Source of the DNA: DAHUXD01 sp963736455
GTDB taxonomy: Bacteria > Acidobacteriota > Thermoanaerobaculia > UBA5066 > Gp7-AA6
Assembly: GCA_963736455.1 (NCBI GenBank)
Contig: CAVTON010000001.1
Coordinates: 1,240,001 to 1,304,000 of the forward strand
DNA: 64,000 nt
Direction of reading: 5' to 3'
Both the position numbers and the translations under genes were made by a program. Positions 55,664 to 61,998 of the stretch are shown piece by piece (the stretch's first letter is position 1; every line of letters begins with the position of its first letter). The notes beneath the pieces were generated by a model. It saw only the letters and a list, made by a program, of their open reading frames with translations. It was not told the DNA's origin and ran no database searches.

Positions 55664-56689
55664 TTACAGCCCCTTCGGCAGGTCGGCGCGGACGTCTCCC
55701 TCGTAGAGCGAATCGAGCAGCGTCGCCGCGTCGTTACCCGCGGGCGTCACGGTCTTCGGCACCATGACGCGGACCGTGTAAATGTGATCTCCCGTCTCGC
55801 CGCTGCGCGGGTCCTTCGCGCCCTGGCCGCGCAGCCGGAACTTCTGCCGGCTCTGCGTGGACGGTGGAACCTTGGCGCGCACGGTGCCGTGAATCGTCGG
55901 CACCTCGATCTCCGCGCCGGAATACGCCTCCTTCACGGTCAGGGGCACGATGCCGTGGATGTCGTTGCCGTGTCGCTCGAAGTAGGGATGGGGCGAAACG
56001 CGCACCGTGACGTAGAGGTCGCCGGCCGGCGCGCCGCGGCCGCCCACGCTTCCCTTCCCCGAAAGCCGGATGACCCCGCCGTCTTCGGTTCCCTCCGGAA
56101 TTCGGACCCGGATCTTCTCCGACTCCGCGACGACGCCGTCTCCGTGACAGGTCGGGCAGGTCCCCTTCCCCGAGCGCCCGGTGCCTCCACAGGTGCTGCA
56201 GGGCCGCTCCCGGCGCAGGGAGAGCGAGGCCGTCGAGCCGAGGACCGCATCGCGAAAAGGCACCTCGATCTGGGCCCGCAGGTCGGCGCCCGGCTGGGGC
56301 CCGGCGGCCTGCCGGCCCCCGAACAGGTTTCCGAAGATGTCTCCGAGGTCGCCGCCGCTGAAATGGAAGGTCTCGAACGGGGCTGACCCGCCCCCGAATC
56401 CGGGTCCGCCCGGTCCGCCAGGGCCGCCGGCTCTCGGATCGAAGCCCCCGAAGCCTCCGGCGGCGCCGGGCCCCGCGTGCCCGAAACGGTCGTATGCCCG
56501 GCGCTTTTCGGTGTCCTGGAGCACCTCGTAGGCCTCCTGGACCTCCTGGAAGCGCTTCTGGGCGGCCTTGTCGCCCGGGTTGACGTCCGGATGGAGCTTT
56601 CGGGCCAGCCGGCGGTACGCCTTCTTGATCTCGGCCTCCGAGGCCCCCCGGGGGACACCCAGAACCTCGTAGTAGTCCCGCTTCGCCAT
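55664..56689 (-). CDS. dnaJ: DnaJ-family co-chaperone with a reduced zinc finger
   Basis: 341 aa. N-terminal J domain (DYYEVLGVPRGASEAEIKKA, HPD motif in LHPDVNPGD), Gly/Phe-rich linker, and a C-terminal substrate-binding domain (DGGVIRLSGKGSVG, VTVKEAYSGAEIEVPTIHG). Canonical DnaJ has four CxxCxGxG zinc motifs; only two remain here (CSTCGGTG and CPTCHGDG), one potential zinc site. It probably works with DnaK elsewhere. ATG at 56689; TATAAT lies 13 bases upstream, so a leaderless or alternative start is possible. Confidence 0.92.
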   Translation of the reverse strand: MAKRDYYEVLGVPRGASEAEIKKAYRRLARKLHPDVNPGDKAAQKRFQEVQEAYEVLQDTEKRRAYDRFGHAGPGAAGGFGGFDPRAGGPGGPGGPGFGGGSAPFETFHFSGGDLGDIFGNLFGGRQAAGPQPGADLRAQIEVPFRDAVLGSTASLSLRRERPCSTCGGTGRSGKGTCPTCHGDGVVAESEKIRVRIPEGTEDGGVIRLSGKGSVGGRGAPAGDLYVTVRVSPHPYFERHGNDIHGIVPLTVKEAYSGAEIEVPTIHGTVRAKVPPSTQSRQKFRLRGQGAKDPRSGETGDHIYTVRVMVPKTVTPAGNDAATLLDSLYEGDVRADLPKGL

Positions 56690-56728
56690 GCCCTTGCGGG
56701 GATTATAGAAGAGGCCGAAATTAGGCCA

Positions 56729-56756
56729 TTGACACCTTGCAGGAGACTAATATTAT
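56729..56756 (+). promoter_or_regulatory. Sigma-70 promoter of the Lrp-type gene
   Basis: TTGACA (56729-56734) and TATTAT (56751-56756) with a 16-base spacer, close to consensus, in a locally AT-rich region; the ATG is 58 bases beyond the -10 box. The opposite-strand chaperone gene has a TATAAT at 56702-56707. Confidence 0.65.
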
Positions 56757-56761
56757 TAGTC
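56745..56761. promoter_or_regulatory. 17-base palindromic operator candidate
   Basis: GACTAATATTATTAGTC is a perfect palindrome overlapping the -10 box. A second inverted repeat, AGTCG-N7-CGACT (56758-56774), abuts it. Lrp/AsnC proteins bind such AT-rich dyads in pairs, so autoregulation is likely. Confidence 0.55.
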
Positions 56762-56814
56762 GTAAGCTCCGACTTATCTAATCTTATAAGGCATCATTTG
56801 AGCAAGCGGCGCAC

Positions 56815-57309
56815 ATGAGCATTGACGAAATCGACCTGCGGATCCTCGACATGCTCCAGCGCAACGGGAAGCTGTCGCAGGCCCGCATCGCGGGTGCCGT
56901 CGGATTGACCACTCCGTCGGTCAACGAGCGCATCAAGAAGATGGAGCGGCACGGGATGATCCGCGGCTTCGTGGCGCTGCTCGACCACGAGAAGATGGGA
57001 CTGCCGCTGACGGCCTACGTCGACGTCTGCCTGGAGCATCCCCGCTTCGAGAAGGGGTTCGTGGACGATCTGGAAAAGCTCCTCGCCGTGCAGGAATGCC
57101 ACTACCTGGCGGGCGAGTTCGCGTACCGGTTGAAGGTCAAGGCCGCCGACCCATCGTCGCTGGCCGACTTCCTCCAGCGGCGGATCATGGCGATCAAGGG
57201 CGTGACCCGGATGCAGGCCCAGATCTCGCTGTCCTCGAAGAAGGATTCGACGCTGCTTCCGCTGATCCCCGATAAGCTCGAGCCGAAGGAACCGAAGGAG
57301 CCGAAGTAG
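56815..57309 (+). CDS. Lrp/AsnC-family transcriptional regulator
   Basis: 164 aa. Winged-helix N-terminus DEIDLRILDMLQRNGKLSQA, recognition region TTPSVNERIKKMERHGMIRG, then the RAM effector-binding domain ending with a Lys/Pro/Glu tail KLEPKEPKEPK. Strong promoter and palindromes upstream. It is divergent from the DnaJ-type gene. Ligand and targets unknown; proline dehydrogenase 1.5 kb downstream is a reasonable but unproven target, since Lrp homologues often control it. Confidence 0.93.
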   Translation: MSIDEIDLRILDMLQRNGKLSQARIAGAVGLTTPSVNERIKKMERHGMIRGFVALLDHEKMGLPLTAYVDVCLEHPRFEKGFVDDLEKLLAVQECHYLAGEFAYRLKVKAADPSSLADFLQRRIMAIKGVTRMQAQISLSSKKDSTLLPLIPDKLEPKEPKEPK

Positions 57310-57366
57310 CCTCCGCTCCGGCCTCCGCCTCCGCCTTCCTGCTCCCTGTCTTCCCTGACTTCCGGT

Positions 57367-57942
57367 TCAGAATCTTCCGACGAGCCCCGCGTCGGCGTTG
57401 AAGAACTGGCGCCGCGGGTGCGCGGCGATGTTGTGGTACGTCAGCCGCAGCACGATGCCGACGTTTTTCATGACCCGAAACTCCCCGTCGACCCCGAGGT
57501 TGAACCCGAAGTACTTCTCGTTCGGATCCTGAAACTGCTCGAATCCCGCGGGCATCGGCTCGGGCTTGTACTGGTAGCCGCCGATCCCGCCGAAGACGCC
57601 CGCGGTGTAGAAGCTCTCGCGGAACAGATACGACGCGTCGAGGTCGACGTAGTTCACGTGCTCCTTGGCCGACGGGACGAAGACTCCGTTGACGACCTGA
57701 CCCGACTGCGACTGCTCCGTCCACATCGAGCCGTACGTCATCCGCAGCAGCGTGGCCCGCTCCAGGTTGTAGTCGGCAAAGACGGTGTACTCGCTCGGTT
57801 TGAAACCCTCGAGCGTGAAGGAGTGGCTGACGTCGTTGACCGACCCGTACGTCGCGCCGACGCCGAAGGTCTGAGAGTGAGCCGCAGGGGCCAGCGCCGC
57901 GGCGGCGAAGATGCCGAGAATCCACGTCTTTCGAATCGACAC
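57367..57942 (-). CDS. Small outer-membrane beta-barrel protein
   Basis: 191 aa. Signal peptide ending AAHSQ (about residue 23), then alternating strands (TYGSVNDVSHSFTLEGFKPS, YVDLDASYLFRESFYTAGVF, NLGVDGEFRVMKNVGIVLRL) and a terminal aromatic residue (VGRF) typical of barrel insertion. About eight strands fit an OmpA/OmpX-like barrel. GTG at 57942 with a good GGGAGG ribosome site. Function unknown. Confidence 0.85.
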   Translation of the reverse strand: MSIRKTWILGIFAAAALAPAAHSQTFGVGATYGSVNDVSHSFTLEGFKPSEYTVFADYNLERATLLRMTYGSMWTEQSQSGQVVNGVFVPSAKEHVNYVDLDASYLFRESFYTAGVFGGIGGYQYKPEPMPAGFEQFQDPNEKYFGFNLGVDGEFRVMKNVGIVLRLTYHNIAAHPRRQFFNADAGLVGRF

Positions 57943-58052
57943 GCAACCTCCCGGTTTTCGAGAACTCTAGCGGATCGACGCGTCCGAGCGGATACAATCT
58001 CGCCGCTTTCCGGTTTACGGAGGCCGCGACGCAAACGCTTGACGCAGGAATC

Positions 58053-58781
58053 CTGACGGGCCTGGCGAGGGCCACGGCGCACTTTGCGCTGCCGTCCATC
58101 TGCCTCGCCTGCCGCCGCGAGCCGGTCGAGGAGCTGCTGCGCGGCGGCGTCTGCGCCGCGTGCTGGCGGAAACTGCCCGAGCGGGAATTGCCGCGCTGTG
58201 CGCGATGCGACGAGGCGCTGCCCGGCGCGCCGGCCGGCGCTCTCTGCGGGCGCTGCCTCGTCGATCCGCCCGCCTTCGAGCGGCTCCAAGCGGCGGCGCC
58301 CTACCGCGGCGCGGCCCGTCGGATCCTTCTCGCCTTCAAGTTCCAGGGTGCGGACTTTCTCGGCGCCCGCATGGCCGAGGTCATGGCCGGCCGCCTCGTC
58401 CCTCCCGAGGTCGAGGAGATCGCGGCCGTGCCGGCGACGCCGAGGGCGCGGCGGGCGCGCGGATACCATCCGGCCGCCGTCCTCGCGGCCCGCCTGGCCG
58501 GGCGCCTGCGGGTGCCCTTCGCCGCCGGACGGCTCGCGAAGGTCCGGGAAACCGAGATCCAGAGCCGCATCGGCGCCGGCCGGCGCGCCGCCAACGTCCG
58601 CCGCGCGTTCGCCGTGCGCGGGAAGCCGGGAGCGAGCGTCCTCCTGGTCGACGACGTCGCGACCTCGGGAGCGACCGCGCGCGAATGCGCGGCGAGGCTG
58701 GCCGAGGCCGGTGCGCGCTCGATCGCCGTCTGGTGCTTCGCGCGCGCGTCGCGGTCCGACCCCGACGAGGAGGCGGAGTGA
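58053..58781 (+). CDS. comF: ComF-family phosphoribosyltransferase-like protein
   Basis: About 242 aa. The N-terminal double zinc-ribbon (CLACRREPV, GVCAACWRKLPE, RCARCDEALPG, LCGRCLVDPP) and the C-terminal PRT fold with PATPRARRARGYHPAAVLA and the PRPP loop VLLVDDVATSGATAREC match ComF/GntX. In competence systems ComF helps DNA uptake. No ATG or GTG lies before the conserved cysteines; CTG at 58053 (after GCAGGA) is a possible start, while a TTG at 58188 would cut off the first zinc site. The stop overlaps the next start (GTGA). Confidence 0.8.
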   Translation: MTGLARATAHFALPSICLACRREPVEELLRGGVCAACWRKLPERELPRCARCDEALPGAPAGALCGRCLVDPPAFERLQAAAPYRGAARRILLAFKFQGADFLGARMAEVMAGRLVPPEVEEIAAVPATPRARRARGYHPAAVLAARLAGRLRVPFAAGRLAKVRETEIQSRIGAGRRAANVRRAFAVRGKPGASVLLVDDVATSGATARECAARLAEAGARSIAVWCFARASRSDPDEEAE

Positions 58782-59692
58782 ATCCGATCAACCGCCTCGT
58801 CGTCCATACGCTGCCGCTCGTCCCGAAGGGCGTCGTGCGGAAGGTCGCCTCGCGCTACGTCGCGGGCGAGAGCCTCGCCGACGCGCTCGCGACGGTGCGT
58901 GGGTTGAACGCCGAGGGCTGCATGGCGACCCTCGACGTCCTCGGCGAGGACATCGTGAGCCTCGAGGAAACCGAGCCCACCGTGGTCGCGTACGTGCGAG
59001 CGCTCGACGAGCTCGCGCAGCGCGGCGTCGACTCGAACGTCTCCGTCAAGCTCACGGCCCTGGGCCTGAAGCTCGACCCCGCGCACTGCCGCCGCGAGCT
59101 CGGACGCATCGTCGAGGCGGCGCGCCGCCACGGCAACTTCGTCCGCATCGACATGGAGGACTCCTCCGTCACGGAGGAGACGCTGCGCATCTTCTTCGAG
59201 CTCCGCCAGAAGTACGAGCGGGTCGGCATCGTCCTTCAGGCGTACCTGAAGCGAAGCGCCGAGGACGCGCGCCGCGTGGCGGCCGTGCGCGGAAACGTGC
59301 GAGTGTGCAAGGGCATCTACGTCGAGCCGCCGGCGATCGCCTTCCAGGACCGCGAGGAGATCCGCCGGAGTTACATGCGGCTCGTCGAGTCGCTTCTCTC
59401 CGCGGGCTCGTACGTCGGGATCGCGACGCACGACCCCGTCCTCGTCGAGCGATCGCTCGGGCTCGTCGGGAAGCTCGGGCTCGACCGCATGGCCTACGAG
59501 TTCCAGATGCTCCTCGGCGTGGCGGGGACGCTGCGCCGCCGGCTCGTGGCCGACGGCCGCCGCCTGCGCGTCTACGTCCCGTACGGCGAGGCCTGGTATG
59601 CCTATTCGATCCGGCGTCTCAAGGAGAACCCGTCGATCGCCGGGCATGTGCTGAAGGGCATGTTCCGGCCCCAGGGAGACTCCCGTCCCTGA
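58778..59692 (+). CDS. Proline dehydrogenase
   Basis: 304 aa, FAD-dependent oxidation of proline to pyrroline-5-carboxylate. SVKLTALGLKLDPAHCRREL, FVRIDMEDSSVTEETLRIF, VLQAYLKRSAEDA, RVCKGIYVEPPAIAF and YAYSIRRLKENPS are the conserved FAD and substrate segments of monofunctional PutA/PRODH. GTG at 58778 is coupled to comF. No P5C dehydrogenase is visible in the window. Confidence 0.93.
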   Translation: MNPINRLVVHTLPLVPKGVVRKVASRYVAGESLADALATVRGLNAEGCMATLDVLGEDIVSLEETEPTVVAYVRALDELAQRGVDSNVSVKLTALGLKLDPAHCRRELGRIVEAARRHGNFVRIDMEDSSVTEETLRIFFELRQKYERVGIVLQAYLKRSAEDARRVAAVRGNVRVCKGIYVEPPAIAFQDREEIRRSYMRLVESLLSAGSYVGIATHDPVLVERSLGLVGKLGLDRMAYEFQMLLGVAGTLRRRLVADGRRLRVYVPYGEAWYAYSIRRLKENPSIAGHVLKGMFRPQGDSRP

Positions 59693-59819
59693 TTTCGGCG
59701 GTTTCGTCCCGGCACGCCTCCCGGGGCGGTCCGGCAGGGGTTTCCGGCGAGTTCCCGGTACGGTGGCAATTGACTTTGGGGAAATCTATACTTCCGAGCT
59801 GGACCCTCGGGCCCGGCAT

Positions 59820-61712
59820 ATGAAACGGCACGCGACCGTCCTTTTCGCTTCGGCCCTCTCGCTCGCGCTCGGCGCCGCGCAGGCGCTCGCCGCGCCTCCG
59901 CCCGCTCCCCCGATCTCCGGTGTCGTGCGTCACGCGCAGAGCCCCGTGCCGGGAGTTCTGATCATCTTCTTCAACGTCGGCGACAGCTCGCTCACCCGGC
60001 TCCACACGGCCAGCGACGGTACGTTCGTGCTTCCGTCCGCCCCGGCCGGGGTCTACGACCTCGTCGCCTACAAGCGCGGCTACGAGCCCGCGATGCAGAG
60101 GCTCTGGCACCAGGCGGGCGCCGCCGCCCAGGTTTCGTCGGTCTCGATCGCGCTGATCCGGCAGGGCGGGGACAAGCCCGAGGACCCGCAGCCGGAGACG
60201 ATCTGGGACATGCGGGACCGCCTTCCGACCGACGTGCTGCGCGAGATCGCAATCGAAGAGGTCGCCGATCAGTCGACGACTCCGGCGCAGCGCGTTGCGC
60301 TGAACAAGCTCATGGCGGGAGAGCTGCGCACGATGACCGAGGCGACGCAGAGCTCGGCCGCGTCGCTCTCGCGCGCGGAGCTGGGAGTGCACGGCGGGCT
60401 GCCGAACGGCTGGCAGTACGGAATCTCGGGCGACTACGCGCGCCTCGGAAACGTCGACCTGCCGGGCGAAACGACCACGGGCAACGCCGCCGGCCTCGCG
60501 CTCGACGTGGCGCCTTCTTCCGACGAGCACCTCTCGGTCTCCACGCGCCGCAACCTGCTCTCCTTCGCCGACAATCCGGCCTCGCTCCAGACGGGCTCGG
60601 TGAACTGGAGCCGCGGCGCGGAGGCGGGCCGCGTCGAATCCGTCGGCGCCCGCTACATCGAGGAAACGAATCTCTACCGTGCGACCGCGCTCGGAACGAC
60701 GATCTTTCCGATCTCCTCGAGAACGTGGGAAGTGGACGGCCAGTACGGCCGGCCCGCTTCGCTCGACACGGCGGGCGTCAACGTGGGGATGGCGTACCGC
60801 TATCGCGAGGCGAACGTCGGACCGTCGGGCGTCGGCTCGGACGGCGTGCTCGTCCAGGCCGCGCCGGATGCGGACCTGTCGGCCTCCGCCGCCTTCAAGG
60901 TGTCCGATCACCTGGAGCTCGACGGCGGCGTCGTCGCCCGCTATCTCGGCAACGCTCCGGGCGGCTACGGCGTCGCGCCGGTCGCCGCCATCCGCTACAC
61001 GATCAACGGAACGACGGTCTACGTCCGCGGGCTCTACCGCGCGCTCGACTCGACCTCCCAGGCGACGGCCGTGATGCCGCGCATTGCCTCGATCGAGGAG
61101 AACCAGGAGCCGGCGGCCAGCCGCGCCTTCTCGGTGGGTCTCCAGCGCAGCGTCGGGGCCGATTCGCAGTTCCAGTTCGAAGCCTCGGAAGAGCGCATGG
61201 GCGAGCTCGTGCGGGCGTTCTTCCAGGGAGACTTCCTGACCGACTTCGACAGCGTGTACCTGCTGGACGGCAACTCGGTCCGTCAGTACAAGGCCTCCGT
61301 CACGCAGCGGCTTTCGAACACGCTGTCCGGCAATGTCTCCGTGCGCTACGGCTCGATCGACGGCAGCGTCGCGGCGCCGAGCGCCGCCAGCTACGGCATC
61401 ACCGGCAATCCCGGGCGCTTCTGGTCCGCGCGCGCTTCGGTCGAAGTCCTGCCGACGCGCACCGGCATCGCGCTGCTCGTCCGCAGCATCCAGCAGGACA
61501 TCCAGACGCCGGCGGCCCGGCTGTCGAACGACTCCGAGAAGCTGGCTCTCTCGGTCACCCAGGACCTCTCGATTCTCGGCCTGACGCCGTTCGGGGCCGA
61601 CTGGAAGCTGCTCGTGGCCGTCGAGAACGCCCACGGGACGGCGCTCTCCGATCAGAAAGACAGCGTCGCGGTCGCCAACCGCCTGCTCGGCGGCGTCGCC
61701 GTGTCGTTCTAA
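59820..61712 (+). CDS. Outer-membrane beta-barrel protein with CarboxypepD_reg-like domain
   Basis: About 630 aa. Signal peptide (about 1-24, ending QALAA). Residues about 28-95 resemble a carboxypeptidase-regulatory-like domain (PISGVVRHAQSPVPGVLIIF, DGTFVLPSAPAGVYDLVAYK). A barrel of many aromatic-rich strands follows, ending VSF. No TonB box or plug domain was identified, so it is a porin-like or TonB-related barrel of unknown cargo. ATG at 59820 starts at the signal peptide; upstream in-frame codons are intergenic. Confidence 0.85.
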   Translation: MKRHATVLFASALSLALGAAQALAAPPPAPPISGVVRHAQSPVPGVLIIFFNVGDSSLTRLHTASDGTFVLPSAPAGVYDLVAYKRGYEPAMQRLWHQAGAAAQVSSVSIALIRQGGDKPEDPQPETIWDMRDRLPTDVLREIAIEEVADQSTTPAQRVALNKLMAGELRTMTEATQSSAASLSRAELGVHGGLPNGWQYGISGDYARLGNVDLPGETTTGNAAGLALDVAPSSDEHLSVSTRRNLLSFADNPASLQTGSVNWSRGAEAGRVESVGARYIEETNLYRATALGTTIFPISSRTWEVDGQYGRPASLDTAGVNVGMAYRYREANVGPSGVGSDGVLVQAAPDADLSASAAFKVSDHLELDGGVVARYLGNAPGGYGVAPVAAIRYTINGTTVYVRGLYRALDSTSQATAVMPRIASIEENQEPAASRAFSVGLQRSVGADSQFQFEASEERMGELVRAFFQGDFLTDFDSVYLLDGNSVRQYKASVTQRLSNTLSGNVSVRYGSIDGSVAAPSAASYGITGNPGRFWSARASVEVLPTRTGIALLVRSIQQDIQTPAARLSNDSEKLALSVTQDLSILGLTPFGADWKLLVAVENAHGTALSDQKDSVAVANRLLGGVAVSF

Positions 61713-61740
61713 GCCCGCGCAGGCTTAACCCGAAGAACGG

Positions 61741-61793
61741 TAGGGGCGGGGCTTGCCCGCCCTGGGCGGCCGCAAGGGTCGCCCCTACAAGAA
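61741..61793. repeat. Dispersed GC-rich palindromic repeat, copy 3
   Basis: TAGGGGCGGGGCTTGCCCGC followed by GGGCGGCCGCAAGGGTCGCC and CCTACAAG, a slightly degenerate copy of the family seen at 35.9 and 42.5 kb, just after the barrel gene. Confidence 0.7.
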
Positions 61794-61849
61794 CAAATCA
61801 CCCGGCCATCCGGTCGAGGGCGACAGTCGACTGACCGCGACCTGCCATC

Positions 61850-61870
61850 AGTCCAAAAGTTTTTTGGACT
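61850..61870. promoter_or_regulatory. Inverted repeat upstream of the PDZ sensor gene
   Basis: AGTCCAAAA and TTTTGGACT pair perfectly around GTT, in an AT-rich stretch followed by TATATTCATATTCT. It is about 130 bases before the sensor gene start and may be an operator or a hairpin. Confidence 0.4.
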
Positions 61871-61998
61871 ATATTCATATTCTTGGTTCAACGGACCGCC
61901 GACCTGACGACCGCTGGACCTAAACATTGCAGCAAAACGATTTGATCTTCCGAGCCTGCACGTCTTCCGATGGCATTCGGATTGCTGAATCCGGCATC

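Noticed and set aside
59764..59779. TGGCAATTGACTTTGG as a sigma-54 promoter
   Set aside because: The invariant GC at the -12 position is missing.
59770..59792. TTGACT and TATACT before the large barrel gene
   Set aside because: The spacing is only 11 bases, too short for a sigma-70 promoter; an overlapping TGGCAA could be the -35 but is weak.
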